From CAYRFQ01 sp964423615 (GTDB taxonomy: Bacteria > Planctomycetota > Planctomycetia > Gemmatales > Gemmataceae), in contig CAYRFQ010000011.1 in assembly GCA_964423615.1 (NCBI GenBank), forward strand, positions 62,001 through 126,000: 64,000 nucleotides of DNA. Direction: 5' to 3'. The translations under genes were made by a program, and so were the position numbers. Shown here in pieces: positions 41,232 through 50,611 of the stretch. The notes below the pieces were generated by a model, which had not been told where the DNA came from, searched no databases, and saw only the letters and a list, made by a program, of their open reading frames with translations. Position 1 is the stretch's first letter. Every line of letters begins with the position of its first letter.

Positions 41232-42002
41232 ATGGCAACACCTTCTGCTTTGATATTGCGGTCTCCTGGTGCAAATTGCGACATCGAAACTCAGTTTGCG
41301 TTCGAGCAAGCTGGAGCCATCGCGGATCGCGTGCACATCAACCGGCTTCGAGAACAGCCAGCTCTGTTGCACAAGTATCAGATTCTGGTAATCCCCGGTG
41401 GCTTCAGCTACGGCGACGATGTTGCCGGTGGTAAAATTTTGGCGAACCAGCTTCGACACCTCTTGGCCGAGACGATCCAGGAATTTCGCGACCTTGACCG
41501 TCTTATTCTGGGTATCTGCAATGGTTTTCAGGCTTTACTCAAAGCTGGTTTAATCGTTCCTCCCGACGAAGACGGGCCATTGGTGACGTTGACCCATAAT
41601 GATTCGGGACGGTACGAAGATCGCTGGGTGCATCTCTCTGTAAACGCCGACAAGTCGCCATTTCTAGTCGACGACGCGCCGATGTATTTGCCGGTTGCTC
41701 ATGGAGAAGGCAAAATCAAATACCGCGAAGAGTGGATTGGGATGGGACTGACCCAGAGCGGGCAAGCATTGTTGAAATATGTTGGGCCGGATGGAAAGCC
41801 CGGCGACTTTCCTGTGAATCCCAATGGTTCTGAGGAGCACACGGCTGGACTGTGTGATGCGACTGGTCGTGTGTTTGGGCTCATGCCGCATCCCGAGCGA
41901 TATGTGTTGCCGACACACCATCCTCGGTGGACAAGATTGGGCCTGTCTGAGGAACCCGATGGATTACGCATCTTCCGAAACGCCGTGCAGTATTTCGAAT
42001 GA
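41232..42002 (+). CDS. purQ: Phosphoribosylformylglycinamidine synthase, glutaminase subunit PurQ
   Basis: 256 residues. A class I glutamine amidotransferase that supplies ammonia to PurL in the fourth step of purine synthesis. Features: PGANCDIETQFAFEQAG at the N end, oxyanion strand VIPGGFSYGDD, nucleophile Cys in LGICNGFQALLKAG near 96, and catalytic His/Glu in GLMPHPERYV near 222. ATG 41232 gives MATPSAL, consistent with the family. It is about 30 residues longer than the Bacillus protein, as in the longer PurQ subgroup. purL and purS are not adjacent. The end lies only 12 bases from the convergent ATP-grasp gene. Confidence 0.94.
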   Translation: MATPSALILRSPGANCDIETQFAFEQAGAIADRVHINRLREQPALLHKYQILVIPGGFSYGDDVAGGKILANQLRHLLAETIQEFRDLDRLILGICNGFQALLKAGLIVPPDEDGPLVTLTHNDSGRYEDRWVHLSVNADKSPFLVDDAPMYLPVAHGEGKIKYREEWIGMGLTQSGQALLKYVGPDGKPGDFPVNPNGSEEHTAGLCDATGRVFGLMPHPERYVLPTHHPRWTRLGLSEEPDGLRIFRNAVQYFE

Positions 42003-42014
42003 GACGGCGGGTTG

Positions 42015-43058
42015 TCAGAGCGTACACATGTCGACGTTGTTGAAGTTGCGGCCGTAGAATTGCATGTAATTCACCTTCCGTTCGAGAGCGTTTAGAACGT
42101 ACTTGGTGAAATTGATCTTCGTGAAGGCCTGGGCTCGACCGAGACCGCCAGGGCTGAAAACGTTGATTTCCATCAGCTTCTCCCCGACGACATCAAGGCC
42201 GACGAGGAACATCCCGTCTTGGACGAGTTTGGGTCGGACGATTTCGGCGATCCTGAGAGCGTTATCTCCGACTTCGGCCGGGGCACTGGTTCCCCCGGCG
42301 TGAATGTTGCTGCGCATGTCGCCCGAGCTTCTGAGCCTACGAAAGGCTGCGTATTTCCCCTTCACCACAAGAGGTCGTCCATTCATCATGAACAACCTCA
42401 TGTCGCCTTCTTCGGCAGCTGGTAGATATTCTTGGGCGATCACGAATCCGTCACGGCTTACGGCGTCGATCATTTGATTGAGGTTCGGAATATCGCTTTT
42501 CTGGACGAGGAATACACTCGCGCCGCCTGAACCCTGAAGTGGTTTCAAAACGCAACGGCCTTCGTCCTTGGCGAAGGCTTTGATTTCTCCCCGGTCACGG
42601 GTAATGAGGGTTCGAGGCCGGACCTCCTGAGGAAACAACTGAAAGTACATCTTCGTCGTAGCCTGGGCGAGGCCATCGGGGTCGTTGACTACGATGACCC
42701 CACGACGCATGGCGAACCGACCAAACTCGGCGGCGGATGTGGCGGCCCAGGGACGCTTGAGGTAGTCGTTGGAGGGAACATTGCGGAGCATCAAGACGTC
42801 GAGTTCATCGACGGTAATCCGAGCTTGGAATTCTCCTTTGCTTTGCAAGTCTTTCAGGTAGGTCTCAACTGACTTGTACTTCTTTTGGGGCATGGCGATC
42901 GCGCGAGCACGGATCGATTCGTCGGGGTCGTAGGCAATGTCTCCTACCCCGAAGACGAACACCTGGTGGCCCAAATTGAGGGCCTCAAAGCCCAATCGGG
43001 TCGTCGTGTAGCTAGCTTCTTCGGTCATCACATCGTTGACGAGGAATCCAATCTTCAT
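42015..43058 (-). CDS. Glutathione synthetase-like ATP-grasp enzyme
   Basis: 347 residues. The N-terminal domain MKIGFLVNDVMTEEASYTTTRL resembles GshB. The ATP-grasp core shows VLKPLQGSGGASVFLV near 160-180, FVIAQEYLPAAEEGDMRLFM, and the metal/ATP loop LMEINVFSPGGLGR near 310, which is the GshB signature region. The reaction would join gamma-glutamylcysteine and glycine, but related planctomycete proteins may use other dipeptides. No gshA is adjacent, so the substrate is an inference. AGGTGAG precedes the ATG. Confidence 0.8.
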   Translation of the reverse strand: MKIGFLVNDVMTEEASYTTTRLGFEALNLGHQVFVFGVGDIAYDPDESIRARAIAMPQKKYKSVETYLKDLQSKGEFQARITVDELDVLMLRNVPSNDYLKRPWAATSAAEFGRFAMRRGVIVVNDPDGLAQATTKMYFQLFPQEVRPRTLITRDRGEIKAFAKDEGRCVLKPLQGSGGASVFLVQKSDIPNLNQMIDAVSRDGFVIAQEYLPAAEEGDMRLFMMNGRPLVVKGKYAAFRRLRSSGDMRSNIHAGGTSAPAEVGDNALRIAEIVRPKLVQDGMFLVGLDVVGEKLMEINVFSPGGLGRAQAFTKINFTKYVLNALERKVNYMQFYGRNFNNVDMCTL

Positions 43059-43323
43059 AGCTCACCTTGCTGTATCTCGTTCGTGTCGGCGACGATGTGC
43101 GGGGATTGTACCAGTCCCACCATCAGTCGAGACAACATCGTGCGCTCCGACAATCGTTCAAACCGACTTATCATTACTATGGATTGGACCGCAGAAAGGA
43201 AAATTGTCAAGGTCGAACTCCGGCAATTGTTCAACGCTCGGATCAGCAACTTATCGTAGGTTACTTGGAATCGGAACGTCTTTGTGGTTCGTTCGATTCG
43301 GCCCAAAGCTGAATGGACGATGC

Positions 43324-45042
43324 CTACCCTGTCGAACTCTTGAATCGGGCTTGAGTCAGCTTCGGGATACCACTTTTACTCTTATCCACAAACACACGAT
43401 GAACTCCGAGCGTTTGGGAATAGCCAGGAATTTCTTGTTCCCCGAGATCGACTGTGGTGATGCGGCCGTTAAGATATTGTCGCGTCTGGTCGCTTATTAA
43501 GATCGGTCCGTCGAGACGCTTGGTCATCTGTTCAAGACGTTGAGCGAGGTTGACGGTCTCTCCGATGGCGGTAAACTCTCGCCGGAGAGTTGGCTCTCCG
43601 TTGTCCAACATGATGTGAGCCCCGACGCATCCAACGAGCGCCCGACCTGTGTGGATACCGATGCCAACTTTGAGGGGAGCTTGTCCTTGTTGAGCCAGGC
43701 GTTGGTTGAGTTCCTCCAGCCTCTGTACGAGTGCGATTGCGCTATTGACGCCTTCTTCGGCGTAGTTGCGGGCAACGCAAGGCTCTTCGGTCTGCTCCAT
43801 GAACTTCCCGAAGAGGGCGAGGAAACCATCTCCCAAAAACTTGTGGACGACGCCTCGACTTTCTTCCTTTTCGATGACCAGCACGGCGAGGGTCATAAAC
43901 TGGTTGATCAGCTCGAAGACTTCCTCTGGCGGCACTCCCGCGGTACGGCGGGTGAACCCACGAATGTCGGCGAACATCACAGTCACTTCCTGGACCTCAC
44001 CTCCGAGCCCAGGGTACTTCTCCAGAATGATGTCTCGCAGGACGGGGTGAGATATTTGACCAAATGTTTCGCGGACGTGAGCGGCCTGTTCGAGTTCTTC
44101 AGCCATGTCGTTAAAACGGTCGGTGAGGCGCCCCCACTCGTCCGGACGTTTTTCGAACACGCGCGTTTTCAGATCCCCCGCGGCGATGCGAGCCGTAGCT
44201 TGCTTGTGGTCGTTGAGCCATCGCAACAGTCCGCTTCCTACCAAAAAGCTGACTCCGCCACCGAAGACGATCCCGCCGACGACAATGACCAGAAACAAAA
44301 CCGACAACCAGCGGTCGAGATATTGCACTTCCCACGCGACAAGTCCTACGGACACCAGGGGCACGAATGTGACTGCGGACCAGAGCATGGCCAGACGATA
44401 GGGGTAGGCGATCGCCCGTTCCTTCACATCGGTCGGTCGGGCGTTCTGGAAATACACCGGGTAGAACACCCGGATCAACACTTCTTCGACGATGAAGAAC
44501 GACGAGACCATGGAAAACAACGCCGAGATCACGAAGGAAATAATGAATCGTCCCCAAATCTCCCCAGCCTGGTGATCGCTTCCGAGCGTGCAAATGACCA
44601 ACGGGAAAATGATGGCTCCTGGAAGCCACCCAAGACTGTTCACCCCGATTTGGTACAGTGGCAACTCGACAAGTACTTTCCGGCACCTTTGCAACTCGTC
44701 TTCCGAGACCGAATGCCCCGCCAAAAGTTTTGGGTTGGTTCGTCGGAGGGGCCAGAGAATATACAGTGTGAGCCCAAAACACAGTGGATAGATGAACCCG
44801 TTGTAAACCAATGCAACGTTCCCGAAGACTTCTCTTTGTGTTTCGTCCATTCGCGAGTTGACGATCAGGATGAAGTTGTAAGCAATGTTGAACATGCTAC
44901 CCAAACCGTTGCAGGCAAAAGCACTGGCCACGATCGAAAGCATCGGATGTCGGCGAGCAAACCCGACAAGTCCACGTCGGCGTTGGTGCCACCATGTTGG
45001 TTTCTGTTCCGGCTGGCGGTATGTGCCCGAATGGAATTCCAT
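43324..45042 (-). CDS. Membrane-bound class III adenylate/guanylate cyclase with HAMP domain
   Basis: 572 residues. About six helices in two groups (about 35-60, 80-105, 135-160, 170-195, then 225-250 and 258-285) are followed by a HAMP linker (about 285-340). The catalytic domain (about 345-545) has both metal aspartates, in VMFADIRGFT and KFLGDGFLALF, the purine-selecting Lys in VHKFLGDG, and transition-state residues Asn and Arg in GETVNLAQRLEQ, so it should be active as a homodimer. It makes cAMP more likely than cGMP. The layout resembles the mycobacterial Rv1625c/AC family with HAMP. No cAMP receptor protein is nearby. Confidence 0.92.
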   Translation of the reverse strand: MEFHSGTYRQPEQKPTWWHQRRRGLVGFARRHPMLSIVASAFACNGLGSMFNIAYNFILIVNSRMDETQREVFGNVALVYNGFIYPLCFGLTLYILWPLRRTNPKLLAGHSVSEDELQRCRKVLVELPLYQIGVNSLGWLPGAIIFPLVICTLGSDHQAGEIWGRFIISFVISALFSMVSSFFIVEEVLIRVFYPVYFQNARPTDVKERAIAYPYRLAMLWSAVTFVPLVSVGLVAWEVQYLDRWLSVLFLVIVVGGIVFGGGVSFLVGSGLLRWLNDHKQATARIAAGDLKTRVFEKRPDEWGRLTDRFNDMAEELEQAAHVRETFGQISHPVLRDIILEKYPGLGGEVQEVTVMFADIRGFTRRTAGVPPEEVFELINQFMTLAVLVIEKEESRGVVHKFLGDGFLALFGKFMEQTEEPCVARNYAEEGVNSAIALVQRLEELNQRLAQQGQAPLKVGIGIHTGRALVGCVGAHIMLDNGEPTLRREFTAIGETVNLAQRLEQMTKRLDGPILISDQTRQYLNGRITTVDLGEQEIPGYSQTLGVHRVFVDKSKSGIPKLTQARFKSSTG

Positions 45043-45301
45043 ATGTCCTGTGTCCTGTAGCGTCCGAGTTCCTGGCTATTCCTACCAAGATACCCGCTGG
45101 CGTCGGAATGTTCGCCAGGAAACCAGTGAAGGCGAACCCACCGATGTCGGTCAAAGGGCAACGAATTATCAGACGGACGACGACTTGGGAAAAACTTGCA
45201 CAAAATTGTCCATCGTTGCCAGGTCGCTATACAAAAGCCGAGAATGATCGATCGCGACTTTCTTGTGTGCTCGCCTCCAACAACTTATCCGGAATCCGAC
45301 C

Positions 45302-46297
45302 ATGAAACTGCTGATCTATCCCGCCGTTTCCGCATGGCGTTTGGCCAAGATTCAAGAAGCGGCCGGTTCGATGCATGTTGCCCAAGCCGAGGATGAAGAC
45401 CAGGCCATCGCCGAAATCGCCGACGCGGATGCTCTGTTCGGATACCTGACGCCACCGATGTTGCACGCGGCAGGAAAACTCTATTGGGCTCAATCACCGA
45501 CTGCGAGCATGGAGAAGTATCTCTATCCAGAACTCGTCGAGTCTCCTGTCATCGTGACGAACATGCGAGGAATCTACTCGGACGTCATCGCGGACCATGT
45601 CTTTGGATTCATCCTTTGTTTCGCGAAGAACTTTCACACGTACATTCGCCAACAGATTCAGGGGATCTGGCATGCTCTTGGTCGCGACGCCGAGGAACTG
45701 CCTGGATACGGCGGTCCAGGAGAAGTCCATCCGTCGGACCGCGCGGCCATTACTCTTTCCGATTGTACGCTGGGAGTCGTGGGTCTGGGTGGTATTGGTG
45801 CCGAAGTTGCTCGACGCGGCCAAAGTTTCCACATGAACGTGATTGGGATGGACCCAACGGCGACTGCGCCCGAGGGCGTGATGCATTACCCCCCCGAGGA
45901 ACTCGACGAAATGTTGGGGTTCTGTGATTTCGTCGTCATCGCCGCGCCTCACACACCAGAGACTTATAAACTCTTCGACCTCAGACGTATCAGGCAGATG
46001 AAGAAGACGGCCTATTTGATCAACATAGGACGCGGTGTCGTCGTCGATCTCGATGACTTGACAGCGGCGTTGCAAGCTGGAGACCTTGCGGGTGCAGGCC
46101 TTGATGTGTTCGAGACAGAACCGTTACCAGCAGACCATCCACTCTGGAGGATGGAAAATGTGATCATCACGCCCCACTGCGCGGCGGCGTCTCCGCGTGT
46201 CCCCGAGCGACATTTGGAAACGGTGCTCGAAAACGTCCGGCGGTTTGTCAATGGTGAGACGCTACTGAACGTGGTGGATAAACAAAGGTGGTGTTAA
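45302..46297 (+). CDS. D-isomer-specific 2-hydroxyacid dehydrogenase
   Basis: 331 residues. An NAD(P)-dependent oxidoreductase acting on 2-hydroxy or 2-keto acids. The dinucleotide fold VVGLGGIGAEVARRG lies near 158-172; the signature block MKKTAYLINIGRGVVVD near 235-252; catalytic Glu in LDVFETEPLP near 280 and His in ITPHCAAASP near 300 are present. The N-terminal substrate domain contains WAQSPTASMEKYLYPEL. ATG 45302 gives MKLLIYPAV, which fits; an upstream frame start at 45263 lacks a ribosome site. The substrate is not predictable from sequence. Confidence 0.93.
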   Translation: MKLLIYPAVSAWRLAKIQEAAGSMHVAQAEDEDQAIAEIADADALFGYLTPPMLHAAGKLYWAQSPTASMEKYLYPELVESPVIVTNMRGIYSDVIADHVFGFILCFAKNFHTYIRQQIQGIWHALGRDAEELPGYGGPGEVHPSDRAAITLSDCTLGVVGLGGIGAEVARRGQSFHMNVIGMDPTATAPEGVMHYPPEELDEMLGFCDFVVIAAPHTPETYKLFDLRRIRQMKKTAYLINIGRGVVVDLDDLTAALQAGDLAGAGLDVFETEPLPADHPLWRMENVIITPHCAAASPRVPERHLETVLENVRRFVNGETLLNVVDKQRWC

Positions 46298-46911
46298 TTG
46301 GGTTGTTTCGCGTTCATGGCGTGGTGCCACTCATCCTATAACTGGGTCGTGGCATCGAGCCGATAGTAGGCCGATTGCCACACGAACACGGATGATTTCG
46401 CGCTCGCTGTCCCTCGGATTCTCGTGCCCCATTCTACCTTCTCGTTCGCTTGAGCAGCAGTACCCCAAGAGACAACGCTTGCGTTCCAGGGTACGATTCG
46501 AGTAGCCCAAGCGAGGCTGCCGTTTCGTCGAACGCATCCAGACAGTGGTTCCAATCTCTCGTTTGCAAAAACGCAATGTGTTGGAAGATCTGCATGATGC
46601 CATTCTCCCAACCCGAGAGGGCCGACCATGTCCCAAATTACTTCCTCAGAATTGAACGGTTACATTACTTTTTCCATCGCTTTCCTGCACGAGCAAGCGT
46701 AAAGTGCGTCCGAGTGCCTGACGGCTTAAACTTGCCAATCAAAGCGGACGAAGTACAGACGCACCTCGTTGACGTTGTAGTACATTCCTTGAATAATAGC
46801 ACCAAACATTCGAACGCTTTCATCTTGTCTGGCTATTCGACCGGAACGACAGCCACCAATGATCCGCAAATCGACAACTTCTGCCTTTGCACCTCTGGGG
46901 AACCAATAATC
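46298..46911 (+). other. Intergenic region upstream of the CocE-like gene
   Basis: 614 bases. A longer upstream frame is continuous with the CocE gene from 46450, but its product has no signal peptide at its start and no family similarity, so I treat it as non-coding. Minus-strand frames at 46400-46620 look locally protein-like but are interrupted; no gene is supported. Confidence 0.4.
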
Positions 46912-48816
46912 ATGAAACCGCGGAACAAACGCTACCCTATTTTCTTTCAATCAACATTTGGTTTGTTAGGGGCGTTACTGTTTGTGGCAAGTGCCCACTG
47001 TGATGATTCCAAGACTGCTAACAAAGTTGGCCCAATACTGAAGGATGGCCGAACCCAAGTAGTCCCGGAATTCAAGAACCCCAAGGAGTGGATTCGCCAC
47101 GATCTTTGGGTGGATACGGGGGTTGATTCTGACAAGGACGGCAAAAAAGACCGTGTACATGTGGGCGTCACAAGACCTTGGCAAACCAAGAGTGGAAACC
47201 TCAAGCTACCAGTGATTTTCATTTGCAGCCCTTACTTTGGCGGAACGCCACCCAACGCGAGAGACTATTTCTGGGATGTAAGACACGAATTGGGCGCTCG
47301 TCCAAAGCCACGCACGTACATTCCACCCTTCAAACAGAGGGGAAAGCGGCCGATCATATCCAACTCCCACATTCGACAATGGGTGCCCCACGGCTATGTC
47401 GTGGTCCATGCCTCGTCGCCAGGAACGGGGCTGTCACAAGGATGTCCAACGATCGGACGGGAGAATGAGTCGCTTGCTTGTAAGGCGGTCATCGACTGGC
47501 TCAACGGACGCGCTTGTGGTTTTACAACTCCAGACGGGAAGGAACAAGTTCACGCCTTTTGGTCTACCGGGAAGGTTGGAATGACCGGGACGTCTCATCC
47601 GGGTACGTTCGCGCTTGCTGCCGCGACAACCGGGGTCGATGGCCTTGAAGTCATTATTCCCATAGCTCCAAACACGTCTGGCTATCTCTACTACCGTTCT
47701 AACGGACTGGTCCGTCACCCTTTCGGATACCTCGGAGAAGACATCGACTGCATGTATGAATTCGTGCACAACGCCAGTCGAAAAAATAGTGCCAAGTGTA
47801 ACACCATGGTCCGAGACGGGGAGATGGCAAAAGGCATGGACCGGCTCACCGGAGACTTCAACGAATTCTGGGCCAAACGCGACTACATGAAAGACATTGG
47901 GAAAGTAAAGGCTGCCGTCCTGATGGCCCATGCATTCAACGATTGGAATGTCATGCCCGAACATAGCAACCGAATCTATCAAGCGCTCAAAGCGAGAGGC
48001 GTCCCGGCTCATATCTACTACCATCAGGGTGGCCACGGTGGACAACCCCCGCCTGATATGATGAACCGGTGGTTTGCGCGATATCTCTACGGAGTTCAGA
48101 ACGGAGTTGAGAAGGGACCCCGTGCCTGGATTGTGCGTGAGAACGATCAACGATTAAAGCCGACTCCCTACAAGGACTTTCCGAACCCTGCAGCGTCGCC
48201 GACCAAACTGTATCTCGTTGGAGGGAGCCCAAAACCAGGACTGTTGAGTCTGAAAGCACGTGCGCGACAAAGAAAAGAAACGATCGTCGACAATTTCTCG
48301 TTCTCGGGCTCAACACTGGCCCAAGCCGAATGGACGAATCACCGATTAATCTACCTCAGTCCAAAGCTGGTCCGACCTGTCCACTTGTCAGGAACGTCGA
48401 GCATCACCATCAAACTGGCTTCAAGCAAACCCGCAGCCAATTTGTCCGTCTGGTTGGTTTCCTTGCCGTGGAAAACGGGCAGTAGCTCCAAAGTGACCGA
48501 CAACATCATCACCCGAGGATGGGCCGATCCGCAAAACCACAAGTCGATTACCAAAAGCCGACCCTTGGTGCCGGGAAAGTTCTACCAGATGACGTTTGAT
48601 CTTCAACCCGACGACCAGGTCATTCCTGTTGGTCAACAGATTGGCCTGATGATCTTCTCGAGTGACCGCGATTTTACTCTATGGCCTGATCCAGGCACTC
48701 AGCTAACTATCGATCTTGGATCGACGTATTTCACATTACCTGTGGTCGGTGGCCGGAAAGCGTACAAGAAGGCAACTCAAAAGACATCCGATGTCAAAGA
48801 AAATAGCCGCAGATGA
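46912..48816 (+). CDS. Secreted CocE/NonD-type alpha/beta hydrolase (Xaa-Pro dipeptidyl-peptidase family)
   Basis: 634 residues starting at ATG 46912 behind TCTGGGGAA; this start restores a signal peptide (FGLLGALLFVASAHC, which could be a lipoprotein-like end). The S15-type hydrolase domain has VWVDTG-like DLWVDTGVDSDKDGKKDRV, then the nucleophile Ser228 in TGTSHPG, an Asp in AFNDWNVMP and the His in HQGGHGG. A C-terminal jelly-roll (about 430-620: VHLSGTSSITIKLAS, PGKFYQMTFDLQPDDQVIPVGQQIG) is typical of X-Pro peptidases and cocaine esterase. A periplasmic peptidase or ester/amide hydrolase; the precise substrate is unknown. Confidence 0.9.
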   Translation: MKPRNKRYPIFFQSTFGLLGALLFVASAHCDDSKTANKVGPILKDGRTQVVPEFKNPKEWIRHDLWVDTGVDSDKDGKKDRVHVGVTRPWQTKSGNLKLPVIFICSPYFGGTPPNARDYFWDVRHELGARPKPRTYIPPFKQRGKRPIISNSHIRQWVPHGYVVVHASSPGTGLSQGCPTIGRENESLACKAVIDWLNGRACGFTTPDGKEQVHAFWSTGKVGMTGTSHPGTFALAAATTGVDGLEVIIPIAPNTSGYLYYRSNGLVRHPFGYLGEDIDCMYEFVHNASRKNSAKCNTMVRDGEMAKGMDRLTGDFNEFWAKRDYMKDIGKVKAAVLMAHAFNDWNVMPEHSNRIYQALKARGVPAHIYYHQGGHGGQPPPDMMNRWFARYLYGVQNGVEKGPRAWIVRENDQRLKPTPYKDFPNPAASPTKLYLVGGSPKPGLLSLKARARQRKETIVDNFSFSGSTLAQAEWTNHRLIYLSPKLVRPVHLSGTSSITIKLASSKPAANLSVWLVSLPWKTGSSSKVTDNIITRGWADPQNHKSITKSRPLVPGKFYQMTFDLQPDDQVIPVGQQIGLMIFSSDRDFTLWPDPGTQLTIDLGSTYFTLPVVGGRKAYKKATQKTSDVKENSRR

Positions 48817-49129
48817 ATCTGTTGGAGTAAAGCGTAACTCGCGATGCCCCGACGCGATTGTTATGGTTCAAGGCACGTCCGAAACACCGATTGCAGTTTC
48901 GGACGTCTTGAATTGTTGGCGGTTGCATCGACCAAACACAACCGGGTTTGTTTGAACAGCTATCAAGGGCCCTTACGTTTGTGATTCGAGCTAAGGTCGA
49001 AGTCTACGTGGCAGTCGGGAATGGAAGTTCGCAATTGACTGGCCATCAAGCTAACCAAAACGGGACATTATTCTAAATCCAGTGTCTCATCGACTTCTCA
49101 GGACTTGTTTCCTGGTGTTTTGCGAGTGA
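48817..49129. other. Convergent gap between the CocE-like and LolA-like genes
   Basis: 313 bases. It contains the large terminator hairpin at 48867-48912; the remaining 48913-49129 shows nothing recognisable. Confidence 0.5.
48867..48912. terminator. Large bidirectional terminator hairpin
   Basis: TTCAAG (48867-48872) and ACGTCCGAAAC (48875-48885) pair with GTTTCGGACGT (48896-48906) and CTTGAA (48907-48912), giving 17 base pairs with a two-base bulge and a 10-base loop. It lies 51 bases past the CocE-like gene and faces the end of the LolA-like gene. The T tract is poor, so it may act with Rho or as an mRNA 3' end. Confidence 0.65.
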
Positions 49130-49891
49130 TCAGGAGCCTGCCTTTGGCTTCGTGAAGAAACTGGCGTCTACCCGCGGCAAATTTCGTTGGTTGGAGTACT
49201 CTTCTATGATGGCGTCTTTGCCGTCGCGTTGGATCACAAGTTTGTGGAATACTTTCGCACCATTCTGGTCTCTGTACTCACTGAAGTAGACATCCTGCTT
49301 CTGTTTTGTCCCAGTGAATTCGCTGATGATGGTTGTTGTGGTCTTTTTCAGTAGCCACGTCTTTTTGTCAAAGTACAAACTTACATCTCGTTTGCCTTTG
49401 CGTTTTGCACGTATGCCAATGAGAGTTGCCTCGCCAAGTTTTGATTCCCCCAAGAGGGTCAACTTATATTTCTGGCTCCTGAGTGGGAACAGATTCGCCA
49501 CTGCCATGGAGTAGACGTTATGTTGAAACTCGATCGCTTTCGTTTTCTCCATCACGCGAACCTGGGACCCCATTTGTTCCCACGCCGTTTTACCGTCAGA
49601 AGCCGCGCTCAATTTGATCTGTTTGCCATCCATGTCCATCGCCAAGTCGAAGCGAAATTTGACTGGCATGACGATCGTGTAGACTGCCGTGTATTTCAGT
49701 TTGTTTCCCCCGAAGATCATCACGCCCTTAACGTTCATCTTCTGAGCTTTGATCTTCGCCTTCTTCCCCCCATGGGCCTTGATGGCTTTTTCAACAAGCG
49801 ATCGCGCTTTCGAATCCGACCCAGCCCAGGCGGAATTCGTCACAGCGATGAACACGCACACCAATGCACTGGACTTTAATATTCCTTGCAT
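49130..49891 (-). CDS. Secreted LolA/LolB-like protein of unknown function
   Basis: 253 residues. Signal peptide (MQGILKSSALVCVFIAVTNSAW, cleavage after AWA). The mature protein is a run of beta strands (MNVKGVMIFGGNKLKYTAVYTI, KFRFDLAMDMDGKQIKLSAASDGKTAW, SLYFDKKTWLLKKTTTTI), the pattern of an unclosed LolA/LolB beta-barrel that shields lipid or lipoprotein acyl chains. The N-terminal ARSLVEKAIKAHGGKKA helix is common in this superfamily in planctomycetes. AGGAG precedes the ATG. The role as a periplasmic carrier is inferred from fold only. Confidence 0.78.
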   Translation of the reverse strand: MQGILKSSALVCVFIAVTNSAWAGSDSKARSLVEKAIKAHGGKKAKIKAQKMNVKGVMIFGGNKLKYTAVYTIVMPVKFRFDLAMDMDGKQIKLSAASDGKTAWEQMGSQVRVMEKTKAIEFQHNVYSMAVANLFPLRSQKYKLTLLGESKLGEATLIGIRAKRKGKRDVSLYFDKKTWLLKKTTTTIISEFTGTKQKQDVYFSEYRDQNGAKVFHKLVIQRDGKDAIIEEYSNQRNLPRVDASFFTKPKAGS

Positions 49892-50611
49892 TTCATGACT
49901 CCTGCAATTCGAGAAAGGAAAAAGGTTGATGAAGTTTAACGAGTAGCCAATTCGATGGGAATGTCAGTAACCAGCAGAAGAGGCGGGTTTTTGTCAGGAA
50001 AGAAGTGCGTTCAGATGCACCGAACAGACGGCAGGTGAAAGGGTACTTGCGCTTGCGCTAGATGTGTGGGCAAGAATGAAATGCAGAAAACCGTATGTGG
50101 TTAACTGGTCAACGAACCTAATGGCCCCAAGCAAATTCAGATAGCTTCGTTTAGGTTGGTGGCTTCTCACTATTGCGACCTGCGCGGCCAAGGAAACAGT
50201 CGTTGATCGCCTTTGGCGCTAAACGCTCAAGTACCCAATCATTATGACCAGGCTACTATAACCTTGGCCTTGGGTGGACGGATCAACAAGTGTCGTGTTT
50301 GTGTTGGTTCATTGCGTTTCGTGGGTTTGTACCGACGGTTAGGCCCTATCGCTCCCTGGGAGCTTAGAAACCAAACCACGACTCTTGTTTAGCCGACTGC
50401 TAGAGTGTGCTTACTACTTTGTCCTCGCAGGTCTCAATAGTGAGTTTTCCACAACATTGAGGAGGCTTGAGAGAGCTTAGAATTTGGGGATTCTTTTGTT
50501 CCTCACGCTAATGGGAAGATTGATGACGAATGAAACATGATTTTAGTGTTGGCGGGTAAGGTAAGCCGAAAGCGGGGCAGGCGACGACACGCTCTACAAA
50601 AGGACATCGTC
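49892..50611. other. Intergenic region between pcrA and the LolA-like gene
   Basis: 720 bases. It carries repeat copy C (50170-50440). No gene is credible; short frames on the minus strand (49994-50191) lack a ribosome site and protein-like features. Confidence 0.5.
50170..50440 (+). repeat. Dispersed intergenic repeat, copy C (longest)
   Basis: This copy contains blocks shared with every other copy: the start with D, CCTTTGG/CGCTCAAGTACC/TGACCAGG with A and B, the stretch from TCAA at 50283 through AAACCACGACTCTTG and AGCCGACT with E, GAGTG-GCTT-CTACTTT with D, and the end CAGGTCTCAAT with A and B. It is therefore the best template for the family. Confidence 0.7.

Noticed and set aside
40713..41459. 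248-residue minus-strand frame across the purQ leader
   Set aside because: It overlaps purQ and the structured leader, and its translation has no recognisable domain.
43540..45060. 506-residue plus-strand frame opposite the cyclase gene
   Set aside because: It mirrors the codon pattern of the real gene on the other strand, has no ribosome site and no family motifs; the minus-strand cyclase has all catalytic residues.
46450..46911. 154-residue N-terminal extension of the CocE-like protein
   Set aside because: It has no similarity to the family and would hide a good signal peptide that begins at ATG 46912.
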